Source: Lycorma delicatula
Lineage: Eukaryota > Arthropoda > Insecta > Hemiptera > Fulgoridae
Reading direction: 5' to 3'
Assembly (NCBI RefSeq): GCF_047948215.1
Contig: NC_134463.1
Location: forward strand, 51,590,701 to 51,654,700
DNA length: 64,000 nt
Shown: in pieces, positions 47,089-58,140 of the stretch
How positions within the stretch are numbered: position 1 is the stretch's first letter
Layout of the letters: each line of letters opens with the position of its first letter
Position numbers and translations under genes: made by a program
The notes under the pieces: model-generated
Told to the model about the DNA's origin: nothing
The model's input: the letters and a program-made list of their open reading frames with translations, nothing else
Databases searched by the model: none

Positions 47089-47497
47089 TTGTGAATGGTA
47101 AATTACAAATAAAATGTAATGGAATATCTCTCAGACTGTCAACTGTTTTTTATAGACATTGTTATTATTAATTCTGGTTAAATATATCGTAATGAATTCC
47201 ATTTGTACTTTATAATTTAAAATTCCGTACATTATTTTAATTTTCACTTTATCTTTTTTTTTTTTTGGTGGAGTTTCTCAAATTGAATAATTCAGTTTCA
47301 TAAATTCAATACAAAAATAAGCAAGGTACATTATTTAAAAAAAATATGATTTTCAATGTTCAAACAAATTATTTATTTATTTATTTCTGTTTATTTATCA
47401 TTTGTATTACTAATAGAAATTTTAAAATGTTTTTATTTATAAACAAGAAGGATTTTATTAGATAAAAAAAACCTTATTAGATGACTAGTTATAGCTC
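47089..47497. other. AT-rich intergenic DNA
   Basis: No gene or shared repeat seen. Confidence 0.55.
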
Positions 47498-47886
47498 ATC
47501 GAGTTGGTCTAGTGGTTAACTCGTCATAACAAATCACTTGATTTCAAAATCAAATCCTTGGCTTTACTTTTATACGTATTTGAATACTAGATCGTAGATA
47601 TCGGGTTTCAATTAACCACACATCTCAGAAATAGTCGACCTCAGACTATACAAGACTACACTTCACTTGCAGTCATACATATCATCCTCATGCATCCTTT
47701 GAAGTAACATCTGACGGTAATTCCCGGAGGATAAACAGGATAAAGAAAAACATCAATAGTAAATCAAATGTAGTATAAGCGTTGATAAAGTCTAACCAGT
47801 AATGAACTAGAAATCATAATAATGTTCAATACTACGAATAAAACCACAACATAAAAAGAACGAATAACATTAGAAATATAAATGAT
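47498..47886 (+). repeat. SINE family I, copy 4, long form with extra tail
   Basis: Head GAGTTGGTCTAGTGGTTAAC, a weak B box (AAATCAAATCCTTGG), a shortened body with ACTAGATCGTAGATATCGG, the AAACAGGATAAAG junction at about 47733, then the ~145-bp tail shared with copy 3 (CAATAGTAAATCAAATGTAG, AGTAATGAACTAGAAATCAT). Together with copy 3 in opposite orientation it forms an inverted pair about 2.5 kb apart; upstream flanks are unrelated, so the shared unit is the SINE plus tail. Confidence 0.82.
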
Positions 47887-47894
47887 ATGATTAT

Positions 47895-48054
47895 CAAATT
47901 AAAAATATGAGGTTTTTGCCAATTTTTTCACATGCGTGATAAATGGCCTAAAGAGTGGGAAGCTCATGACAAAGTGCAAACATTTACTTCCCACTCTTTA
48001 GGCTATTTATCACGTAAATTAAAAAATTGGCAAAAACATCAAATTTTTAATTTG
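47895..48054. repeat. hairpin with ~68-bp arms
   Basis: The left arm (47895-47962) and right arm (47987-48054) are inverted copies of about 90% identity, with landmarks TTTTTGCCAATTTTTT / AAAAAATTGGCAAAAA and CCTAAAGAGTGGGAAG / CTTCCCACTCTTTAGG and a 24-base loop. Non-coding; it begins eight bases after the SINE tail. Confidence 0.92.
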
Positions 48055-50043
48055 AAAATATGACTTTCACATAATCTTACGTTGTTGTCTAACCATAATT
48101 TAGTTTGTTGTCAAATCCATTCTGATATACCGTCCTAAAATTATTTTTTACCTTTTAGGGCATTTAATTTAAGAGTGTTGTTTTACACAGTTTTTTATAT
48201 GTTTTATTTTCTACTTTTAGTGAATTTAGTATAAGTGTGGTTTAAAAGTTTTTTTTTTTTATATATTTCTTATTTTCTAATTTTAGTCTTCATAAGTTTA
48301 AACTTTACAGCTGGTTAGCGTTCAGGTTTGAGGGATCTTTTGAAGCTTTTAGTGCTTCCAATTTCCAATACCGCAGACAAGACTGTAGTAGTAAATTTTT
48401 TTTAAATACATTGAAATCGATCAAAGTCGTAAAAGTAGCTTTATTCTGAAGTAAAAATTAAATTCAATTTTTTTTTTCAAAAGGCTTACTTATAATAAAT
48501 CATTCTTTTTATATTTTCTCAGCAAAGAAAAGTGTAAATTTCTATAACTGCAATTTAATTTGGTTAAGAAATTTTCATTTACAAAATGTTCATTAACCGT
48601 TTATATAACAATGAAATAAATTACGACCTAGAAAAACAAAAAAAAACGTTATGAATGTGCCATATCATTGTTCAAAAGTAAACGTTTATATAAGATTTTT
48701 ACCGTTAGGCGATTAGTATTATAAAAGAACTATTTTTAAAGTAAATATTTGAATCACAAACTGAAATATTTAAATATCTAAATATGAGCATGATCAAAAA
48801 CCATTAATAAAAGTGTAACAGTGTCATTATTTGTACACGATTCTCGAATGAACTCAGCTAGCGCGTTACGCTCGTTTTTCTCATTTGACTCCCTATCCCA
48901 TAATCAAGTTAATTAACGCATCTTGGCGGCTTGAAAATGTAGCTAAAATGTGTTGTCATTAGCAGCAAACCTGTATGCAAAATTTCAGAGCGAATGGATA
49001 GCGAAGTGCTCCAAAATTCAACTGAAAGGTTCCGAATCATGAATCTCATATACATAGTCCAAGAGCGAGTTAATATAAGAGTGGTAAAAATAGACATTTT
49101 TTGATGAAGAATTTTTAAAGTAAATATAAAAAAGCAATTAAATTGAAAAATGTTATTTAAAATAATAAATACATTAAATAACTGTTAATAAAATATAACT
49201 TTACTTCATTTTGTTCATCTTCGAATAAAATACGGGGGATTTGTCAGATTACTAACCTGTTAAATCTTCTCGTCAATTGAAGATTTAGAGTAAAATCTTA
49301 AATATACCTTTGTATGGAATGTTATAAAAAGTGAACTTTTCATAAATCATAACGTAATATATGGTTGGTGACTATAAGGAGAAATTTAGACTGTAAGGCT
49401 TCGATCGATTTTTATATCTTATTTTAGCACAATCAAAGATCTGAGGATAATATATATTTAAACTAGAGGAGAAATTTAAGTGAGATTTTTATAAAGAAAT
49501 TTACAGTAATATTATTTTAATTAAACTAGATGAAATTTATATTTAATTCATGCTTGTGTTCAACATAAGACGCTTTGTTTTAATATTACATTCCCTGGTA
49601 AGCCGTTAGTCTAGATGAAGCAGAAAATAGTAAACAGTGGAGTACTGGGGAATATCTGTGTTATTTAAAAATAATGGTGGTATCACCTCTCTGCGTAAAG
49701 TAAACGTGACGTGTACTAATTTTGTCGGATTAATCTTCATCCTATAGTCTTTAAACAATCTTCTAAGAGGTTCGAATAATTAAAGGAATAAATATTTTTG
49801 TGTTATTGTATACTGTATACAATTTTGTTTAACCAAAAACTAAACTTTTTAAAATATCTTTGTTAGTTTTGTAGCTTACTCCGTCGTAGCTAAAACACAC
49901 AGAAACACAGTTGATGAGTTTTATGTAGTAATTTATATAGAGAATAAAGTTACATATATTTTAGAGGGATAAAATTTTGTTTAGCAAGAAAATTAATTCA
50001 AGTATTAATACTGGGTATTTTATTTTGCATTCCTTAGAATATT
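48055..50043. other. AT-rich intergenic DNA
   Basis: About 2 kb with no gene or shared repeat that I can identify. Confidence 0.6.
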
Positions 50044-51975
50044 TTGAAATTTTATTTGATAGTAGATAGGTTTCATAGCCTACTAATATCATATTTAGAA
50101 AAAAAATAAAAGTAAATATATTAGAAAATAATAGAGTAAATCGGTAAAAAAAGTTAAAAAATCGATAAAACTCCAACAATTTCAGCTGGAATGCATAAAA
50201 ATTAATTTATAAAGTATGTTTCTATAATATTATTTCCTGAGTAGTAATCACTACATAACCTACCACAAAACATTTCATGATTTTTATATCAAGTGGTTCA
50301 TAAAATATAAAGAAAAAAATATAATCGATGACATCACATAGGTATACGCACAAATACACACGGAGTTCAAAAAATACATTCAACAATTTTTAGTCAAAAC
50401 AGAAGTTTTCAGCTCCGAGCATCACAAAACATATTTTAAACTATAAAAAAAAAAAAACATTCAAACTTTCATTCAGTTAATACTGTAAAAAAATGAAAGT
50501 TACGAATATACAGAATGATTTCGAAGAAAACGGAAATAATTTGGGAACTGATTCTAGAGCTTAAATAAGGAATAAGTTTATACAAATATGTATCAGAAAA
50601 CGCTTTGTTATCGAGTTAAGGCTAGCGATAAATTTCGCTCGGATTTCAGCAGCTCCGGTAAAATGAGTTCATACTAATTTTAAGTAGTTATAATTTGATG
50701 GTTTCTTATTTTTTGACCTGAAAAATCGAATAAAACAGGGCTCACAACTTTATTCCCTTAATTGTATGATATTTAAAACCAAAAATTTCGGTTACGAAAA
50801 ACACGTTATTTTATGTTTGAATCGTAACTTTGTTGAACGACGAATAAATGCATACATTTGATTACCAAACCTTGTAATAAATTTATTTCTGAGAAAATTG
50901 CCGGAATAAATTTTATGGAAAAACAAAAAAAAAATCATTTTTTATTATTAAAAGCATAACAGAACAAAACTTAACATAAAAATATTATGAATTTGTTAAA
51001 ATGAAATGTACTCGTATATGTTATTATACCGACGTAGGAACCTGGACGAGTGTTTCAAACCGTAAAGTAATTTGTAGAATTATCAATAATATTCGTAAGA
51101 ATGATAAACTTTCCAGCACTCATGTTTCTTCTGGACGTCAACTGGTAAATGGTGATGAAAGGGAAAACATTCTTCCGGTGATACAGCTTAGTACTAAAAC
51201 GAGGATGCAAAGAATTTCTATCCGACTTAACATTCAATAAAGTGTAAATGTAGGACACTACATACTCAAGGACTGCGTCCTTATCGTTTTTAAAAAGTTC
51301 AACACCTTCAGCTTGGTAACCACCCCAGACGACTGCAGTTTTGTCAATCAGTTAAAAATGATTACCACTTAATTCCGTTCATACTGTTCGGACGAATTTA
51401 ATTTTACCCGTAATAGCATAATCTCACACGGGATTTATGTCAGTGGTCTGAAGAAAATCTACAAGCTAAAGTTTAATCAAATTTCCAGCAAAGATTCACG
51501 GTGAAAATTTGATGTGGAATGATAAAACATTCAATTAATAGCCCCTTTTATACTACAACAAGTCGGGGAGTGTCGGGGAGAAATTATCAAGCATTTTTAA
51601 ACAATGAATTTCTTACAGTACTTGACAATTGTTTATTGGCGAAAAAAATTGAAATGTATTGTCAACCTTACGGAGCACCAAACCTTTCACGAATTAGTAA
51701 CACAATTATTAGTTGAAAAATTTTGTGATAAATGGTTGGACGTACAAGGCCGGTAAATTAGCCACATAGTTCACCGGGGACCTTTCTTCTTACTGTTTAT
51801 GGGAATGGATGAAATGCCAGGTACACATGCAAACGTAGGCAAAAGATTGCTCGCATTCTCAGTGATTCTGTCCTCATCGATGAACGTAAAGATACAAGGT
51901 TAGCAACAGAAAATGTAAGGAAACCGGTTGCAAAGTTCATCAATGTCAATAGTGGAATTTTCAATAATTTTCATT
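50044..51975 (+). repeat. left arm of a 5.4-kb inverted repeat
   Basis: About 1.93 kb that recurs in reverse orientation at 53505-55429, with only scattered single-base differences and 1-bp indels (by eye roughly 98% identical). The outer edge is at TTGAAATTTTATTTG (50044), matched by CAAATAAAATTTCAA ending at 55429; beyond it the flanks are unrelated. The inner edge is near the words GTGGAATTTTCAA (51951-51964), after which similarity fades. The arm holds a mariner-like transposon start near 50511 and its dead transposase. Confidence 0.95.
51001..51950 (+). pseudogene. mariner-like transposase pseudogene, left arm
   Basis: A DDE/D transposase of the IS630-Tc1-mariner superfamily. The open piece from ATG 51001 to 51240 ends with the helix-turn-helix block ENILPVIQLSTKTRMQRISI; it continues across a stop with VGHYILKDCVLIVFKKFN, then SDEFNFTRN near 51391 (first catalytic aspartate, codon 51391-51393), then the open piece 51519-51716 with GRNYQAFLNNEFLTVLDN and QPYGAPNLSR, and finally DKWLDVQGR and a degraded SPD..F.L.G block near 51780. 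In active relatives the second block reads QDGAPPH, so the second aspartate is replaced by tyrosine (TAC 51669-51671). Stops and shifts separate the pieces. The same lesions are in the right-arm copy, so they predate the inverted duplication. Confidence 0.82.
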
Positions 51976-52122
51976 AATGAGCATCTACGTTCTGTTAATT
52001 CGCAGTTTTAACAACCGATTACGACTTGTTTTAAACTCACTAATAAACATCACTCAAACTTAAAACACAAAAAAACAAGTTGATATCCTATCTGAATATG
52101 TTTACGGTTTTGTTTAAATAAA

Positions 52123-53390
52123 TAGAGTGATTTAGGAAAAAAGGGAAACAATTTGAGAACTGATTGTACAGCTTGAAATAAGGAAAAAAATTCCATACAA
52201 TTATATATCCGAAAAAGCTTTATTATCGAATTATGGCTAGCGTAGAATTTCGCCCGGATTTCAGTTTACCCCGTCAAATGAGGTAATACTGAAATTTTTA
52301 AGGCGCTATATAAGGTATATTATGTTTTTGACTTGAATAAAAGAATAAAACAGGTACCAGAACTGAATTTCCCCGATTTTTTTACGATATGAATCGAAAA
52401 ACAAAAACAATGATGGCTACAAATACTTTTTAGGTAGATTTCATAAGAAAGCTACCTATTGTAGTGGGTACTATGATTTGACTTCCGGAAAATTTCGACA
52501 TATCTTCACGTTTCACATCCTCAGACCCCAAAACCATCGTCAGCTCAAAAATTTATATATACATTTTTAGAGATATTTTACTTCGTTGTCGACACGATAA
52601 CTGCCATAATTTTGGGCCAATCACTTTCAAATTGTTCTTTAAAAAGAACTCGTTTTAAAAACACGGTTGAGTTCGTTAATTGCCGAAATCGAACCATGGC
52701 GGTGGAAATGGGGAAGCTTTTTCGAAAAAAACGAAATATAGCTATTACTTTCTTATTAAGTAAAATATCGAATTCGTTTAATGTTTCTACTATTTTTTGG
52801 ATAAGGCTCTAAAAGTTATTTAAGTAAAGATTTTTGATTGGTTCAGGGGGTGGAAAAATGGGGTTTCGAAGACAAAAAAAAATTTTACCTTCCTTAATAG
52901 GCACAATATCGTATTGGTTTAAAATGGTCGTTAGTCTTTTAAATATTTTCTGAAACATTTGTCTGAAACAATTTTTGATGTGACCAACCCTTACAGCAAG
53001 GGATGACCAAAATGTTGCTGGAATTGTAAGAAGATTGGGCTTGTCGTATGCTAAACATGTGAAACTAATTTTCACATGCAAACATTATCGTATTGAGTAA
53101 ATTTGAAGTTTTTCTTAATTTTTAAGGTGAAAATCTTTTTTATCTCCTACTTATCACCGATGAGATAAATCTACCTCCGTCTTGCGGCATGCTGAAAGGA
53201 ATTTTTTTTAGTTGAAATACAAAAACTTTGTTAAATGACCAATAAAGGAGTAAATTTTATTATCCAGACATGTAGAGAATTTAATTCTAAGAAAATTTAT
53301 GTAATAAAGTTATGATAAACAAAAAAAAATCAACTTTTATTATTAAAAACTAAACGGAAGGAAGCAGCAGAAAAATGATTTGAATTTGTA
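52123..53390 (+). mobile_element. diverged fragment of the same mariner-like transposon, split
   Basis: AGAGTGATTTAGGAAAAAAG followed by GGGAAACAATTTGAGAACTG, CTTTATTATCGAATTATGGC and TTTCGCCCGGATTTCAG aligns in order and direction with 50511-50700 in the left arm (AGAATGATTTCGAAGAAAAC, AATTTGGGAACTG, TTGTTATCGAGTTAAGGC, TTTCGCTCGGATTTCAG). After copy C (52430-53200) the text resumes (CAACTTTTATTATTAAAAAC near 53331, compare TCATTTTTTATTATTAAAAG near 50935). Identity is clearly lower than between the arms, so this copy is an older insertion. Confidence 0.75.
52430..53200 (-). repeat. non-coding repeat family R, copy C
   Basis: On the minus strand it begins CCTTTCAGCATGCCGCAAGAC and ends with the GTACCCACTACAATAGGTAG block, matching copies A and B. 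TTTTTAG occurs at both edges (52427-52433 and 53205-53211) and may be a target-site duplication, though it is low-complexity. It sits inside an older mariner-like transposon fragment. An open frame at 52809-53081 is not conserved in the other copies. Confidence 0.85.
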
Positions 53391-53504
53391 AAAATTCAGA
53401 ACAGGTGTTTTTTAATTAAATTTAGACCTTTGAAAGATTAAAATACTTCTAATTTACATTTTTTTTTTAAATACTCACTATTATTATACTACATATTAAT
53501 TTAC

Positions 53505-55429
53505 AAAAATTCTTGAAAATTCCACCATTGACATTGATGAACTTTGCAACCGGTTTCCTTACATTTTATGTTGCTAACCTTGTATCTTTACGTTCATCGA
53601 TGAGGACAGAATCACTGAGAATGCGAGCAATCTTTTGCCTACGTTTGCATGTGTACCTGGCATTTCATCCATTCCCATAAACAGTAAGAAGAAAGGTCCC
53701 CGGTGAACTATGTGGCTAATTTACCGGCCTTGTACGTCCAACCATTTATCACAAAATTTTTCAACTAATAATTGTGTTACTAATTCGTGAAAGGTTTGGT
53801 GCTCCGTAAGGTTGACAATACATTTCAATTTTTTTCGCCAATAAACAATTGTCAAGTACTGTAAGAAATTCATTGTTTAAAAATGCTTGATAATTTCTCC
53901 CCGACACTCCCCGACTTGTTCTAGTATAAAAGGGGCTATTAATTGAATGTTTTATCATTCCACATCAAATTTTTACCGTGAATCTTTGCTGGAAATTTGA
54001 TTAAACTTTAGCTTGTAGATTTTCTTCAGACCACTGACATAAATCCCGTGTGAGATTATGCTATTACGGGTAAAATTAAATTCGTCCGAACAGTATGAAC
54101 GGAATTAAGTGGTAATCATTTTTAACTGATTGACAAAACTGCAGTCGTCTGGGGTGGTTACCAAGCTGAAGGTGTTGAACTTTTTAAAAACGATAAGGAC
54201 GCATCCTTGAGTATGTAGTGTCCTACATTTACACTTTATTGAATGTTAAGTCGGATAGAAATTCTTTGCATCCTCGTTTTAGTACTAAGCTGTATCACCG
54301 GAAGAATGTTTTCCCTTTCATCACCATTTACCAGTTGACGTCCAGAAGAAACATGAGTGCTGGAAAGTTTATCATTCTTACGAATATTATTGAAAATTCT
54401 ACAAATTACTTTACGGTTTGAAACACTCGTCCTGGTTCCTACGTCGGTATAATAACATATACGAGTACATTTCATTTTAACAAATTCATAATATTTTTAT
54501 GTTAAGTTTTGTTCTGTTATGCTTTTAATAATAAAAAATGATTTTTTTTTTGTTTTTCCATAAAATTTATTCCGGCAATTTTCTCAGAAATAAATTTATT
54601 ACAAGGTTTGGTAATCAAATGTATGCATTTATTCGTCGTTCAACAAAGTTACGATTCAAACATAAAATAACGTGTTTTTCGTAACCGAAATTTTTGGTTT
54701 TAAATATCATGACAATTAAGGGAATAAAGTTGTGAGACCTGTTTTATTCGATTTTTCAGGTCAAAAAATAAGAAACCATCAAATTATAACTACTTAAAAT
54801 TAGTATGAACTCATTTTACCGGAGCTGCTGAAATCCGAGCGAAATTTATCGCTAGCCTTAACTCGATAACAAAGCATTTTCTGATACATATTTGTATAAA
54901 CTTATTCCTTATTTAAGCTCTAGAATCAGTTCCCAAATTATTTCCGTTTTCTTCGAAATCATTCTGTATATTCGTAACTTTCATTTTTTTACAGTACTAA
55001 CTGAATGAAAGTTTGAATGTTTTTTTTTTATAGTTTAAAATATGTTTTGTGATGCTCGGAGCTGAAAACTTCTGTTTTGACTAAAAATTGTTGAATGTAT
55101 TTTTTGAACTCCGTGTGTATTTGTGCGTATGCCTATGTGATGTCATCGATTATATTTTTTTCTTTATATTTTATGAACCACTTGATATAAAAATCATGAA
55201 ATGTGTTGTGGTAGGTTATGTAGTGATTACTACTCAGGAAATAATATTATAGAAACATACTTTATAAATTAATTTTTATGCATTCCAGCTGAAATTGTTG
55301 GAGTTTTATCGATTTTTTAACTTTTTTTACCGATTTACTCTATTATTTTCTAATATATTTACTTTTATTTTTTTTCTAAATATGATATTATTAGGCTATG
55401 AAACCTATCTACTATCAAATAAAATTTCA
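53505..55429 (-). repeat. right arm of the 5.4-kb inverted repeat
   Basis: Inverted counterpart of 50044-51975. Differences noted by eye include CCTGG/CCAGG near 54432, a 1-bp indel in CTCAAGGA(C)TGCGTCC near 54205 and TAGAACAAG for TACAACAAG near 53921. Confidence 0.95.
53526..54475 (-). pseudogene. mariner-like transposase pseudogene, right arm
   Basis: The mirror of the left-arm pseudogene. The 79-codon first piece (54475-54236) and the 65-codon middle piece (53958-53761) differ from those of the left arm by only a few residues: IFNNIRK for IINNIRK, GTRTSV for GTWTSV and FYTRTS for FYTTTS. The same stops, shifts and QPYGAP lesion are present. A dead gene kept at such similarity implies a recent inverted duplication, gene conversion between arms, or an assembly product. 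Confidence 0.82.
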
Positions 55430-55639
55430 ATTAAGCAAAAGATTTTTATAAGTAAAGTAATTTTATGTCTAAAATATTTTAAGTATAATAATTTTTTTAT
55501 GTCTTAAATGTAATTTATTTAATTCTTTAAATATATTTTACTGTAAATTTTAACGGATTAAAACACACATACTAGTTGAATATGTTCAAATTTGTACTAC
55601 TTCTACGAATTTTAAACAAATCTATGTTTAAGAAATCAT

Positions 55640-55715
55640 TAAACGTCGACCTTCATGGGATTAATAACGTCTTTGTCTTTCATCCAAGATCTAGGGTTCG
55701 AATCTCGGTTACGTT
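55640..55715 (+). repeat. possible tRNA-like SINE remnant
   Basis: TCTAGGGTTCGAATCTCGG near 55686 has the form of a B box plus T-arm, preceded by GTCTTTCATCC, reminiscent of the anticodon-arm region of SINE family II. No A box or tail is visible. Low confidence. Confidence 0.35.
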
Positions 55716-56769
55716 TGCATTTTTCTTTTACTTCAGTATTTCCTATCATATTTCCAATACGTAACTCTTCAATTTTTATTTTAAACTGTAAAAAAATATT
55801 GAATTTTATACTTGAGGCAAACATGTCAAAAGTTCAGCAACATTTTTTACGTTTTTTTAAATGATAATTCACGCCGTTTATTTATAATGGTCACCCATTG
55901 ATTAGGATTTTTTTGCGTAAATTGCATATACAAACAAAATGTATCTCGACATTCAACAAAGAAAATTATTTAATTTTTTTAAATATGTTGGTATTAAGAA
56001 AAATTTCACGTGTTTATATGTTTGAAATACTTGTATGTACGTATCTGGTAACTAACATTTTAAAGTATCATAACTTCTATGTACAGTACATAGATGTTTC
56101 CGGCATTTAGTATCCACAAACATATTAGTACACTACGCACATCAAATCTGTAGAGTCTAAAGTATATGTGAATATTTATTAGTTAGGATCGTATGTATGA
56201 CAACATTGCGTGTTCGTGGTTACCAACAGAGTTTTGATTTTACTACGTTTTGAATATAGTAAGTAAACAATTATTATCTACTGCAATCGATTGATGATTG
56301 TATTTATTTATAATTTATCAATACTTCATCGTTAGCCAAACGACCTCATTGTTTGTCATTGTACAATTTATTATTTTTAATATTCTCTATTTATTTGTTT
56401 ATTTCTATTGTTACATTTCTGTATTTGTAACTTATTATATTTCTCATTATTTGTTTTTAAATTATTTTTATTTATATTTTACTTTAATTTTTGTTTAGAA
56501 ACAGCCTACTAGGGGCCACACCAATACCATTTCTTTTTACATTTCCTTATTTTCTTCATTTTTCTGGGGAAGCGACCGGTTTTTTTCGTTATTCAATTTT
56601 TTTCCAGTGATTTCATCCATAAGAACAGGAATTGTAAATGCAGTGATTTCTTTTATTTATAATATTTTTATTTAAATTTATAATTTTTACAATTTTTGTA
56701 TAATTATTGTGATTTTATCTTAAAAAATTCAATCGGAAAATTTTGTAAAAATCTTACATATTTAAGGTA
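55716..56769. other. AT-rich intergenic DNA
   Basis: No gene or shared repeat seen. Confidence 0.55.
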
Positions 56770-56900
56770 CTTTTTTTTAACCTCTGGGACCACCGTTAAG
56801 TATTGCCTCAAAGGATGAGAAGAATGATTTGTAGCTTGTGTGAAAATGTCATACCTGACCGGGATTTGAACCTGGGACCTCCGGATGAAAGGTATAGTAC
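56770..56900 (-). repeat. SINE family II, copy 2 (head-truncated)
   Basis: Minus strand: CCTTTCATCCGGAGGTCCCA, the B box GGTTCAAATCCCGG, body ACACAAGCTACAAATCATTC and GGTGGTCCCAGAGGTTAAAA, then the A-tail (T-run at 56771-56778). The A-box end is missing. Confidence 0.85.
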
Positions 56901-57074
56901 TGCGTATTTATTTAAAAACGCAACCCATGAAAAATAATTTTAAAAAAGTTAATACAATAATTTCGGATGAAGAGCTTGCCAGGACTAATTTAATAATCAG
57001 CTGATATAACTTTCTGTTTATTTTTTAAGAAAATTTAGTTATTTTTGGTTATGGTGCTTTTTTATTAAGAAAAA

Positions 57075-58140
57075 ATGGTTTTCAACACAAAAGAAAGGAT
57101 TTTTATAATTAAAAATTATTTTAAAAATAAATCTTTTGTTTTTGTGCCAAGATGTTTTTTAATTGTAGTTCCGTTCCCGCGTAAGAATGTACAAAATAAA
57201 TTCTCAATTCATCGTTTGATAAAGAAATATCTGTTTGTAAAGAAATATTCTGTTTGCAATCAGAGACATAAACGGAAACGTTCATTACTTAATGACGAAA
57301 CATTGGGAGATGTTAGGGTAAGCTTTATAAACTCATATAATAAATCATTATGAAAACTTGCGCAACAAAACGGAATACTTCTGTATAGTGTCTTTAAAGA
57401 TACGGTTACTTAACTTAAAACCATACCGAATTGTTGTATCACATGAATTACACCCAGTTGATCATCACTGCTAGGCTCCACTACTTTCAATGAATTAATC
57501 AGTATATTCGGGAGAGAATTAAAGTGTGGATAATGTATTTTTTACAGATTAGGCTTGGTTTCATCTAAATGGTTAATAGTAGTGGTTAATGGTAATGGTT
57601 AATAGTCGGAATGATCGTTACTGGAAATGCAAAAATCCTCATACCATCCATTCACGTCCTCTACACCCACAAAAATTGATGTGTGGCATACAGTTTTTAA
57701 GGCGAAGAGTAATTGGCCTCATGTTCTTTGAAAACACTTTTAATGCGCAATTTCTACCAAGAAATTGTGATGTTATTTATTGTAAATTTAGAATTGAACG
57801 AGAGAGATTCGTGGTTTAAACAAGATGGGGCCACATATCGTACGGCGAGAGCAACAATAGATCTTTTGAGAAATTTCTTTGATGAAAGAGTAATATCGAC
57901 TGTTTAATGGCCAGCTAGGTCACATACGATCCTTCTCCTGCAGATTTTTTCTCTGGAGATATCTGAAAGGTTGTGTATTCAAAAATAATGCATACATCAT
58001 TAAAGAACTGAAAGCCAATATAACTCATGAATTATGAGAAATTGGAAGAGGTACGCTCGGAAAGGTTGCACGAAATATGAAAAAGAGGGTAAAAATTTGC
58101 ACTGCTGAAAGTGGTAGCCACTTTCAATACTTGTTTTAAA
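57075..58140 (+). pseudogene. mariner-like (DDE/D) transposase pseudogene
   Basis: Nearly full-length by order of blocks, with several frameshifts and stops. N-terminal MVFNTKERIFIIKNYFKNKS (57075) leads into CNQRHKRKRSLLNDETLGDV, the linker between two helix-turn-helix domains; then HHARLHYFQ-like text near 57465, the first catalytic block FFTD*AWFHLNG (aspartate codon 57547-57549, the next glutamate position is TAG), NDRYWKCKNPHTIHSRPLHP at 57610, the second block KQDGATYRTARATIDLLRNF (aspartate 57824-57826), and PADFF (aspartate 57943-57945) after a shift. The tail KVARNMKKRVKICTAESGSH closes the protein. All three aspartates survive. Residue spacing between the second and third is about 38, longer than classical DD34D mariner. 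Lower identity to the transposase in the inverted repeat shows a separate family. Confidence 0.85.

Larger units (their letters stand above)
51976..53504. other. spacer of the inverted repeat, with nested elements
   Basis: Between the arms lies an older third copy of the transposon's 5' region (52123-52429 and about 53201-53390) interrupted by repeat copy C. The first ~150 bp (51976-52122) may be the 3' end of the left transposon. Confidence 0.75.

Noticed and set aside
51055..51258. Minus-strand 67-codon frame present in both arms of the inverted repeat
   Set aside because: Antisense shadow of the transposase pseudogene; its conservation only reflects arm identity.
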